Positions 1 to 8,469 of a stretch of DNA of 64,000 bases are shown here, one piece after another. Below the pieces are notes generated by a model. That model was not told where the DNA came from and did not search any database. It saw only the letters and a program-made list of their open reading frames with translations. A program made the position numbers and the translations under genes. Numbering within the stretch: position 1 is the first letter of the stretch; each line of letters opens with the position of its first letter. This DNA is from Tetraselmis striata (Eukaryota; Chlorophyta; Chlorodendrophyceae; Chlorodendrales; Chlorodendraceae). The stretch lies in NCBI GenBank assembly GCA_006384855.1, contig VCJN01002136.1:124001-188000 (forward strand), read 5' to 3'.

Positions 1-479
1 AGCAGCCTCAATGCACCCGAGAACCACCATGGCAAATCCGTTGAAAACGTCCTTCTTCAGAGGGATTTGCACAAGCCGCTTTCGCAGGCTATCTGGAAGA
101 GCACTGCGCACGACATACCATGTGGTGCCAGCGGCCGAACCTGAGAGCATGGCCGCAAGGTGAATTCAATGTGTACGGATATGCAGTGCATTGGTCAGAG
201 TGAGGGGCATGAGCACAGATAGGGCGTACCTCCTTGCTTTCTACCGGGCCCCTTGGCGCTCGGCGCGGTTCTAGAGATAGTGCGCAGCTCCATTCCAAAG
301 ACCTCAAGGAGCTTTGACTGGGCGAGCTTGATGGACGGCGCGGCTAGCCCCTTCTTGCTACCTGGGTATTTCTTGTTCACAATGTCGCTGAGCTCTGACT
401 GTGCGATTGGGCGGCCATTCTTCGCATAGCTTCTGAACAGCACGTATCTAATGATTTCTGAAACCAGCTCATCCCGTTC
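1..479 (-). CDS. NSE3: NSE3 / MAGE-domain subunit of the SMC5/6 complex, partial (3' part off left edge)
   Basis: Two exons are visible: 479-230 and 140-1, joined by an 89-nt GT-AG intron (donor GTACGCC after 230, acceptor CTCTCAG before 140) that keeps the frame. The first encodes the typical MAGE start (ELVSEIIRYVLFRS) and the conserved LLEVFGMELRTI block. The second continues with WYVVRSALPDSLRKRL and FNGFAMVVLGCIEAA, which match the second winged-helix half of the MAGE fold. In NSE3 the MAGE domain binds the kleisin NSE4 and the RING protein NSE1 inside the SMC5/6 complex, which acts in DNA repair and chromosome segregation. A single-copy MAGE gene in a protist is normally NSE3. The 5' end is unsettled: a TTGCAG acceptor fits at 480, but the same frame stays open to about 899, so the exon could be longer. 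The protein continues past the left edge. Confidence 0.82.
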
Positions 480-1648
480 CTGCAACAGACAATGCAGCCA
501 TTCAGTTGCCAAGGGTCTGCGCCTAATGATCTCTGCCCCACCAGATACCAGGTGCCTGATGATGATGTGACTGGTGATCTGCCCCGCCAGCAACAGGTGG
601 GCGTGCAGCAGAGCATGGGCCTGAACGGAGCACATCATATTTTTCATCCCTGCAAGCAACTGCCATACCTCTTCAGATATGTTCCTCAGCGCATTCTTCT
701 GCATAGCTTCCTCAACCTCGGCTTCATACTGCTGGGTCTGCGGCCAACCACGCATAGGGGGTACAGTGAGGTTAAGAGGCGGATCCGGAATGAGTATGGC
801 TGCCAGTCTATATCCGACACCACCTATCAAGCAGAACAAAGCAACAGCACGAGTGACCTGCGTGACCCACCAATTGGGTGAAGGCGCCCATGTCGTCATC
901 GTCCAGCTCAGCCGGCGCTGAAGGCCCGCCCTCGTCTACGCCACACATAGAGTGCACGCAGCTTACATCGGGCCAAGGACAGGTACATAGCACATGCTGC
1001 GTCATTGTCTCGGGTCAACGCGTCTTAACGTAAGGGACCATGCAAGTGGGGCCTGCCCTGTCGCTGGGTGTACCTTCAGGCCGCTGACGCTTGACGCGGC
1101 GGGTCGACATAATTTCAAAAATACGCCGGTCGGCGAACCGCCGCTACGTTCAAGATCAAACAAGCGGCAGGCGCGGAGAGTTTGGCAGCGCCTTCGATTT
1201 CCCGCTTGTTGCGCAGCTTTCTTTGCCCTGCTACGATATAAAATGGCCTCAACTGGGAACGCCGACGCTGATCGTTATGCCTGTGGCAAGCGGTGAGGAG
1301 CACGAGACAGAGCTAAACACAGCGGCGGGGGTAGGGAAGTTCACGCTAGTGGGACTGCGAGCAATGCACTCGCAGTACCACGAGGGCTGACCCTGGGATA
1401 ATGGCTCTGCATATGACGACTGCTACCCGTACATACAGGTATCTCGTACGTACTGTGGTCATGGTTCGTAGAGTACCTGTATATCAGACCCATCATAAAC
1501 CGCGTATAAATGTGCTTGTAGCGATTATTGCCTGCTATACGGTCGCTAACATAAAAGAATGCCCCTACGCACATAATAGAATATCCCTACTATCAGGTTC
1601 GTTCGCCACATCCGCGACAGATACCCCTACGCACTACGCGCCCGTATG
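480..1648. other. No gene recognised; upstream side of NSE3
   Basis: This stretch may hold 5' exons or the promoter of the NSE3 gene; the frame of the first visible exon stays open to about 899, but that part shows no family motif. The rest holds only short overlapping open frames. No RNA gene or repeat family was recognised. Confidence 0.4.
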
Positions 1649-1660
1649 ACCCTATTGGGT
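1649..1660. repeat. Left target-site duplication of the 1.17-kb retroposon
   Basis: ACCCTATTGGGT, identical to 2827-2838 in the same orientation. Confidence 0.7.
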
Positions 1661-1769
1661 TTGATATAATTATTTCACCCACCCACCCACCGCCGCCTGG
1701 GCGGGCCCGACGACCGTCTTCCGACCTCGGAATCGCGGGCCCTTCCTGCGCCTCCACCCCCGGCTGGGG

Positions 1770-2513
1770 ATGGGGGCGGGGATCGTGCACGGGTGGCGTC
1801 TTGGTAGCCTTGGCCCCGCCCGTGCTGCCACTGCCGCGGAGGAGCAGTGTGAGCTGGACACCGGCGTCTTACGTCGTTGCTGGTCCGGTCAAGTCCATGT
1901 TCGCTGTTCTTTGAGCACCCTCTCCCTTCCTGTCCTGTCGGCGCCTCCACATTACATTCGGCCTAGTGCCGCTATTGGAGTGGCCCGGGATGTTGTGCTG
2001 GGAAGGGAGTTCTACGTTCGGCGGAAGGGGACGCGACCGAGCTGGCGGCGGATCTGGCGCTGGGCGGAACAACGTGCGATGGACACCGGCGTCTTACGTC
2101 GTTGCTGGTCCGGTCAAGTCCATGTTCGCTGTTCTTTGAGCACCCTCTCCCTTCCTGTCCTGTCGGCGCCTCCACATTACATTCGGCCTAGTGCCGCTAT
2201 TGGAGTGGCCCGGGATGTTGTGTTGGGAAGGGAGTTCTACGTTCGGCAGAAGGGGACGCGACCGAGCTGGCGGCGGATCTGGCGCTGCGCGGAACAAAGC
2301 GCGCTGGACACCGGCGTCTTACGTCGTTGCTGGCCCGGTCGGCTCTACATTCCCTACTCGTTGAGCACTTTCTCCCTTACTGTCCTGTTGGCGCCTCCAC
2401 ATCACATTCGGCTCAGCGCCGCTATTGGAGTGGCCCGGGATGTTGTGCTGGGGAAGGCGTTCTACGTTTGGCGGAAAAGGACTCGACCGAGCCGGCGGCG
2501 GATTTGGCGCTGA
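1770..2513 (+). CDS. Open frame over the 225-bp repeat (75-residue repeat polypeptide), function unknown
   Basis: A 247-codon open frame made of three 75-residue units. Each unit contains a DTGVLRRCW start, an RCSLSTLSLPVLSAPPHYIR stretch and a basic GTRPSWRRIWR end. I do not recognise a family. The composition (many Arg, Pro, Ser) and the open frame on the opposite strand in the same units show that openness alone is weak evidence here. It lies wholly inside the TSD-flanked retroposon, so if translated it would be an element protein. It may equally be a by-product of a GC-rich repeat whose unit happens to be a multiple of three. Confidence 0.3.
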   Translation: MGAGIVHGWRLGSLGPARAATAAEEQCELDTGVLRRCWSGQVHVRCSLSTLSLPVLSAPPHYIRPSAAIGVARDVVLGREFYVRRKGTRPSWRRIWRWAEQRAMDTGVLRRCWSGQVHVRCSLSTLSLPVLSAPPHYIRPSAAIGVARDVVLGREFYVRQKGTRPSWRRIWRCAEQSALDTGVLRRCWPGRLYIPYSLSTFSLTVLLAPPHHIRLSAAIGVARDVVLGKAFYVWRKRTRPSRRRIWR

Positions 2514-2700
2514 GCCTGTTGCACGCCCGTGGCGCCCCGTTCTGGGTTGGACCCCCCCCACTTCCGCTCCTTGCTGCGAGACCTCAACTTCGAAGCTCCT
2601 TTCCTGTCGGCGCCTTCACATTACAGTCGGCCTGGTGCCGCTATTGGAGTGGCCCGGGATTGTGTGCTGGGGAGAGCGTCCCTACTGCGTGGAGCGGCGG
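1856..2700. repeat. 225-bp tandem repeat, three copies plus one degenerate copy
   Basis: Copies begin with GGACACCGGCGTCTTACG at 1856, 2081 and 2306, an exact period of 225 bp. A diverged fourth unit of about 219 bp runs to about 2700. Copies 1 and 2 are nearly identical; copy 3 is more diverged. Because 225 is a multiple of three, the reading frame is preserved through all copies. Confidence 0.9.
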
Positions 2701-2826
2701 CTGGCTGGTGGCGATGCCTGGTCGGAGGCTACCATGGCGGTTCCCGCCTCTGTTGGCCCGTAGCTGGATTTCGTTCTGGATTTCTGTGTGGATTTCTTGA
2801 ATGTTGCGTCTAGCTCATGTATTACA

Positions 2827-2838
2827 ACCCTATTGGGT
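2827..2838. repeat. Right target-site duplication of the 1.17-kb retroposon
   Basis: ACCCTATTGGGT, identical to 1649-1660 in the same orientation. Confidence 0.7.
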
Positions 2839-3094
2839 CGCCACAGTCGGATAGCCACACGCAGGACAGCAGTAGGTAAGGATTAGTAGTAGCCGTGAGG
2901 ATTAAGGATCACAATCCTCACACATGTGTATATATAGGTGAGGATTAGTCAATTCATCCCAACGTTTAGATAGTCGCTACTGAAGTGCCAGGACTAAGGA
3001 TTAATCCTTACTCGTAGCATGCATCAATACCTTGTAGCGCGCTGCGCCTTTACTTTTTGCTCTTTGCGGAGATATATATGAACATAAGATATGC

Positions 3095-3282
3095 TCTAAA
3101 CTAGTTTATGGGGTTTCCTCCTTTGACCTAACCGCTTTTCAGCTACAAGTGTTGCTCAGTGGTACGGGAACTAGGCACATGTCGTTGCGCCCTTTTTGGG
3201 TGCAGCACGAGTACTCATAAAAGCAGCCATAGCAGCTGAGCATGCCATCTTCCAGTGAGTTTTCGCTGCGTTACACGCAGCG
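3095..3282 (+). repeat. Split direct repeat A1 of the PAT/Ngaro-type element
   Basis: Shares a long near-identical run with 6367-6551, from TCTAAACTAGTTTATGGGG to TTACACGCAGCG. It contains a hairpin-like CGCTGCGTTACACGCAGCG at its inner end and a TATA-like CATAAAAG about 70 nt earlier. Confidence 0.85.
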
Positions 3283-3394
3283 ATGTTAAACCGTCTCGTA
3301 ATCTGTTGCGAGCAAGGTCACCCCAGGTTGTTCAAGACCACACTCGGCTCACCACCCGTGTGTGTTATTCTCATCCGTACGTCCGTGCGTTACC

Positions 3395-4560
3395 ATGCCA
3401 GATGGAGAAGAACCCGTCGTTGAGCCGACGCTCGAATCGCTACACGCAGACGTGAAGGCCCAGTCTACATTGATGCACGAGCTTGCAATAGCGTTGGCCC
3501 AATTGACGGCTCGTGACCGCGTTGTTGATGGAGATGGAGCACATGGCTCCGGTCTCGGGCAGCGCATCGCGGGACAGCCGACAGGCACGGGGGGAGCCGC
3601 AGAGCGCCCCGACTTGCTAGAGCTAGCCAAGAGCGGCCGTGTCGGAGCAAAATCCGTTAGTGACGAGGCGGATGACTACCTCGCGGTGCCAGAGCTACTG
3701 CAGCGAGCACAGTCTGGTTACGAGGCCGTTCGACCGGTCAATCGAGTGCCCGGACTCTTCCCCCAGAGCACCGACCTAACGAACGAGTACCTCAAGCAGA
3801 ATGACCGGCGTCTGCCGGCCCAGGAGGAGTATCTATGGATGTCGTGTTTCGGCGCCCACATGGCCGCACTTTTTGTGGCTCTCGACGAGCTGTTGCCCTA
3901 CGTCCCTGCGGCCAGTCAGGACTTCATCCCCTACCTCGCGAGAGCTCGGAACCACGCCGAAAGCCATCGAGTGGGGACAAGGCGTTTTGTTAGCTATACT
4001 CGTACCGATACTCGGCTGCCCGGTATCGACACTAGTATAGCGCGGTATAGCAGTACTCGGCTGCCCGGGTACCGGCTGTATGACTATATATGCGGTTGCC
4101 CGCGTGTATGTGACATGATCGGATCTTTTGAATTGCTTTCACTGGTTTCACCATACAGCCGGTACCCGGGTAGCCGAGTACTGGTATACCGCGCTGTACT
4201 AGTGTCGATAACGGGCAGCCGAGTATCGGTACGAGTATAATCCTTAGCTAACACGTTTCGCGTTCGTTACGGCCTTCCTACGGAGGCTTAATGAGGTCAA
4301 GCGCGTGCACGGTGACCAAGGTGTTCTGGACGTGCTGCGAGCCCAGCACTTTTAGCTTGCTTCTGAGCATCTAGGTTCCGCGATTTTTGGGGACCTCATG
4401 AGGGACTACGAGCGTCGCGTCTTCGAGGCGACAGTTGCCAGCAACGCAAAAGCAACCACTACTACTCGGGTGGCGGCAGCGGTTGCATGGCGCGGGCGTG
4501 GACGAGGACGTGGTGGTGGACGCGGGCGTGGCCGCGAAGGTGAGCACGAGTGACGGTGTG
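3395..4560 (+). pseudogene. DIRS/PAT gag-like protein, interrupted by a MITE
   Basis: The ATG at 3395 opens a frame beginning MPDGEEPVVEPTLESLHADV, with a coiled-coil-like N-terminus and a later block (FIPYLARARNHAE) that resembles gag proteins of DIRS/PAT elements. The homologous sequence resumes after 4250 with YGLPTEA and HGDQGVLDVLRAQHF, and ends in an RG-rich tail (RGRGRGRGGGRGRG), typical of nucleic-acid-binding gag C-termini. A 0.25-kb hairpin MITE (3997-4243) splits it, and stops plus frame changes follow, so it is inactive. Expected role: RNA packaging in the retroelement particle. Confidence 0.65.
3997..4243. mobile_element. MITE with ~85-bp terminal inverted repeats inserted in the gag frame
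   Basis: The left arm starts TACTCGTACCGATACTCGG at 3997 and reaches about 4082. The right arm, from about 4153, ends CCGAGTATCGGTACGAGTA at 4237 and is its inverted copy. The 7-mer TTAGCTA flanks the insertion at 3990-3996 and 4244-4250. There is no coding capacity. It would form a long hairpin in single strands. Confidence 0.8.
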
Positions 4561-5219
4561 GGGCGCCTTTCGTCGGAGCTGCTAGAGCTTTGCGAGGCCA
4601 TCCACCTTTCGGTGACCGCCGCAAAGCGCTCCCTAGCAGCTCAACGACGGGATGAGCGCCATGTGTCAGGACCTTACCACCCCCCCCCCCCCCCCACCTT
4701 ACAGACTTAATTTAGACCTTCCTCGGTGCGGCGCTTCTTACAGCTACAGCCGAGTGCGGCTCAACCATCCGCACACCTGCACACGCCGGCTCAACCAACC
4801 GCCTCCCGTACAATCTCATCATTGCGTCCGTCGGTTGTCACACTGGGTGTTACGACTGGTTCGCAACGACCAAGCTTCGTGTGCATATGTTACGCGCGTG
4901 ACCGGCGCTACGAGCGCGAGGGGCGCGCGAGGCGGCCCTCTTACCTGAACCTAGCCCCGCAAACCTGTAATGGTGCTACCGCAAACCCGTACGGGAACCT
5001 AACCGCTGCTGCCAGTAAGTGAAACGCCAGTGAAACCCAGACGCGTCCAGCAACTACCGGCCAACCGCCGGGAACCTAACCGCTGCTGCCGAGTACTTTG
5101 CTAACAGTAGCCGCCCCCTGTCACTCTGTCGGTTAAACGACGCACTTACGTAATTGACGAGCCCGAAGCTGTCGCTCCCTGGGCTGCTTTACTGCGATCT
5201 CGACTGCATGATGCTTTCG

Positions 5220-6285
5220 GCTCAGACGAGTTAGGGCAGCGGACGCTTGACCTGCTCTCCAGCTCCCTCACCGCTCAGACACTCTAGAGTTACGCCGGCA
5301 GACAGTCCCAGTTCGCGGAGTTCTGCCACGATTCCGAGAACATCAGCCCGCTGGAGGCCACCACTGCTACTGTCGTCCGGTACGTTGCCTGGATTGGTGA
5401 GCGAGGGCACATTGGGGCTAAGTCGTCGCTGCAGCCCTACATGTATGCAATCAACACGTTCTTTCGAGCTGCACAACCTCGACCCAATCGCCAAGGACAG
5501 CTTGCACCGTACTGCAACTAGGCGTGGGCTAATGCTGCGGCAGCGCCGTCTGGAAGCCGCCCCTTTGCGAGTTCCTCTGCCTACTGATGTAGCTTACAGC
5601 TTCGTCGAGTAGAGGCCTAGAGGGCCGACTTTATTGTGTCTGCTCCCACCACAGAGTACTAGTACAACGTCCGAGCCCTCGTGGCCTCGGTTGTTAACTT
5701 CATGTTCTTTGCCAGGGGACTTACTGGCGTGTCCTGTCGAGTGCGGGATGTGCATGTCGACGATTACAACAGTACCCTGCAGGTCGCGCTCGCCAGCGGG
5801 GTCCCGACGACATGCGCGTGCTTCTCCTTCCGGTGTCAGAACACTCCCGAGTTGCACGTCTTTTGCACCACTTCATCGACCACGTACAGTCTGTCCCCTT
5901 GGTTTCTGTTGCCTTGGTTGATACTAACTTTTGGGCGGTCACCCCAAGCGCGCAGTCAAAAGCTTGGACCGCCGCTACAATGCCGGATTGGTTGTCTACA
6001 TCCGTCCGTCTTGTCGGTGCTGCCCCTCCCGCCGGCACTACCTGAACCTCACACAGCCTTCGCAAGGGAGCAGCGTCTGCCGCTAACGCCATCGGAGCTC
6101 CATTGTCCCGCATTTGCTACCAAGGTGGCTGAGCCACTAACTCCGACGTCGTTCTGGACTACATCGACCCCAACGTTCTTCCTTCACCTGGCACGTGGTT
6201 CTTCTTTGGCCACATCGTGCCCCTCCGCCACTTCCAAGTCCAACAGGACTCCGCAGCGGTGGCCTTCCCGGTGCCTCCTTCATGA
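5220..6285 (+). pseudogene. Tyrosine recombinase (YR) of the PAT/Ngaro-type element, decayed
   Basis: Translated in shifting frames, 5270-5480 gives YAGRQSQFAEFCHDS and VRYVAWIGERGHIGAKS, a SAM-like N-terminal DNA-binding region of phage-integrase type. The C-terminal end at 6145-6285 reads VVLDYIDPNV then WFFFGHIVPL before a TGA, a pattern seen at the end of DIRS/PAT recombinases. These enzymes insert the circular DNA intermediate without a TSD. Stops and frameshifts show it is dead. The catalytic Arg and Tyr cannot be assigned with confidence. Confidence 0.6.
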
Positions 6286-6366
6286 CCTGGCGCTACCTCT
6301 TCTCTGTTAATCCACCGCTCTCGCTGTTCGCTCATGACCAGCAAAACCAGACTCAACTTGAAATGA

Positions 6367-6551
6367 TCTAAACTAGTTTATGGGGTTTCCTCCTTTGACC
6401 TAACCGCTTTTCAGCTACAAGTGCTGCTTAGCGGTACAAGAACTAGGCACCTGGTCCTTGCGCCCTTTTTGGGTGCAGCACGAGTAGACATAAAAGCAGC
6501 CATAACAGCTGAGCATGCCCTCGTCCAGTTTTCGCTGCGTTACACGCAGCG
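6367..6551 (+). repeat. Split direct repeat A2 of the PAT/Ngaro-type element
   Basis: Second copy of the 3095-3282 repeat, flanked on both sides by the 20-bp B repeat (6343-6362 and 6649-6668). Confidence 0.85.
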
Positions 6552-6671
6552 CTTTCCCTGACTCCGTTTTCCCTCCACGCTTTTCACTTTACCTTCCTGC
6601 CAATTTCGGCTCTTGACCGTGTAAAATAGCCTGCGCTACCTTTTTGGGAAAACCAGACTCAACTTGAATAA

Positions 6672-7311
6672 ACTACGTGGTATCACGTTTTAGTATCAGA
6701 TAATCATCATATATATAATTATGAGTGCGAACGCTAAACTTTTTTGGCCTCGCTGGTTTTACTTATAATTGTCGGATGTAAGGATTTTTACACGTCAATT
6801 CAAATTAAAATCCCGATGGCAGCCGGTACTGCTGGTACAGTATCAGTAGTAGCGCGGCACTACAACAGCCTGCGCAATAAATATGGCAGTCGTAATCAAT
6901 CCCAAAGAAAAATATCGATAAAACAGCGACCAAATAAGATGAACAATCATGGAATCGTGTTACAGGACTGCGAATACCTGTACAAACTGCCCATAGTTAC
7001 GATGAGGACCGATTTGACGATAAAATCGTATAATACAAAGGGAGCTTTACGGTACCGTAGGGACAACAGGTTGCAGCGCAGTAAGACACTCGCAGGCCCG
7101 CCAAGTCGCCGCCGACAGGCAACCCAAGACCTAGCGCAGTCGCTACCAGCACCTTGTGTGTGCTGTTAGTACACCTTATGTGTTGAGCTATGTTTATTCC
7201 GCATTTGCTATCCTTACCCGCATCGTCTGCCCACCCAGTTGAGAAAAGGGGGAGGCAACACTGGTATTTATATCGCTACAAAAGCTGCGAACGGCCTTTT
7301 AGTGCCCCCTG
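6672..7311. other. No gene recognised
   Basis: AT-richer than its neighbours. One open frame (6744-7169, +) has no ATG at its start and no recognisable motif. Confidence 0.4.
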
Positions 7312-7806
7312 GTGTTAGCTACTTTTAGGCGGCCACAGGCGATTGCAAGGTCACTATGGTGGCCGCCTCTACCTTTCCAAGCATCCCCCGAGGCAACTAC
7401 ACTGCCGGCTTTTTACGAGTACTTGCATGGCCATGCTAGCCGGAATAACATCAGCTGCCAAGTTCTGTTTTTGGCGTTGCTGGTGGTTATCCTCATGGCT
7501 GCGGATCCGCGGCCGCGCTCATACCAGCTACTATTTTTGCTGTGTACGACAGACACATTTGCGACCGGGCTGCTGGTCCTACTACTTTCGTCTCTCACCG
7601 TCGCCTTCTGTCCTGAGAGCCGTATTGTCAGCAGTGGAGTTTTGAAACCGCTGCACGAAGTCGGGCTATACATCTTCAAGTACGCCTCGGCCCACTGTCC
7701 TGCGCTGCCGGCGTTTCACAATACTGTTGTCGCTGCTGCAGTCCTGCTGCACTGCACTGATGCTGATCGCTTGTACCATTATCAAGAAAAAAAAGGCTGC
7801 AAGTGA
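7312..7806 (+). CDS. Possible small membrane protein, unidentified
   Basis: A 164-codon open frame without an ATG at its beginning (it opens with GTG; the first in-frame ATG is in ILMAADPRP). The translation contains at least two strongly hydrophobic stretches (VLFLALLVVILMAA and LLVLLLSSLTVAFC) separated by a polar turn. It might be an exon of a membrane protein or chance. I do not recognise the family and see no clear splice sites. The TGA lies at 7804-7806. Confidence 0.2.
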   Translation: MLATFRRPQAIARSLWWPPLPFQASPEATTLPAFYEYLHGHASRNNISCQVLFLALLVVILMAADPRPRSYQLLFLLCTTDTFATGLLVLLLSSLTVAFCPESRIVSSGVLKPLHEVGLYIFKYASAHCPALPAFHNTVVAAAVLLHCTDADRLYHYQEKKGCK

Positions 7807-8469
7807 GTGTCTGCTCGCAAGCTCTCCACGCCTTTGGGCTTGTGCGTTTCCATACACTGAATGGTCGTGTGTTGGGTGTGCTATTGCAGAGATCAAGCAA
7901 CAGTGCAGCTTATTCTGTATATTGGAATAGGTATCCATGTGGTTGAGTCGCTCTTTGCTGCTCACATTTGCCGGAAACATAGCGTTCCGCTACCTCACTC
8001 TCTGTGAGCTGGCCTCCCTCTTTGTCGTCATGATATGCAGACCAAATGTCAATTGTTGTGATTGTTCTTCTGATCGTTTCATGCACGTCCAATGACTGCT
8101 GATCTGAGAATCTGAGATATTGTGGCATGTAACAGGGGCTGGATAGTGCTTACACTGGTGTATGGTTTCCCGGCGTTGGAGATATTGATGAGGAGGACAG
8201 ATATCCTTCACTCGAAAGAAAATTGACCCCCCCCCCCCCCTCCCCCCTCACCCTCCACTCTAAACATGCCTCTTCCATCTTTTCGGGCACCGCCCATGGA
8301 ACGGCCATTCGCAACAATTGGCAGCAATGTAAAGTGATGCAAGTTGTACCCTTCTTGTGTGCGAACTGCTGTAAATTGTATGTACTTCGATGGGGCTAGA
8401 TGCGCTATGCTTCCCGCCAGTCTAAGCTGGCTTGCATGGTTGTTGCATCTTTCCATTTGCATCAATCCA
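7807..8469. other. 3' flank of the tandem AKR gene; no gene recognised
   Basis: This lies downstream of the AKR stop codon (minus strand) and probably contains its 3' UTR. A homopolymer C tract with one T lies near 8227-8246. Nothing else was recognised. Confidence 0.4.

Larger units (their letters stand above)
1661..2826 (+). mobile_element. 1.17-kb retroposon with 12-bp target-site duplication
   Basis: The 12-mer ACCCTATTGGGT occurs at 1649-1660 and again at 2827-2838, directly flanking this segment, as expected for a target-site duplication. The segment ends in TAGCTCATGTATTACA. A very similar TAGCTCATGTA end closes the LINE fragment ending at 46,273 and the short LINE tail near 14,860. 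I therefore read it as a non-LTR retroposon, perhaps one mobilised by that LINE family. Its body is the tandem repeat described separately. No reverse transcriptase is present, so it is non-autonomous or 5'-truncated. Confidence 0.65.
3092..6671 (+). mobile_element. PAT/Ngaro-type (DIRS order) retrotransposon, internally deleted
   Basis: The element shows split direct repeats. Repeat A occurs at 3095-3282 and 6367-6551 (about 90% alike by eye). A second 20-bp repeat B, aaaaccagactcaacttgaa, lies just before A2 (6343-6362) and again at the right end (6649-6668), giving A1-internal-B1-A2-B2. Between them are a gag-like frame (3395-4560) and a tyrosine-recombinase relic (5220-6285), in the order expected for PAT/Ngaro elements. 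The RT-RNase H that should lie between them is missing; 4561-5219 is proline- and repeat-rich without RT motifs. The copy cannot be autonomous. Confidence 0.8.
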
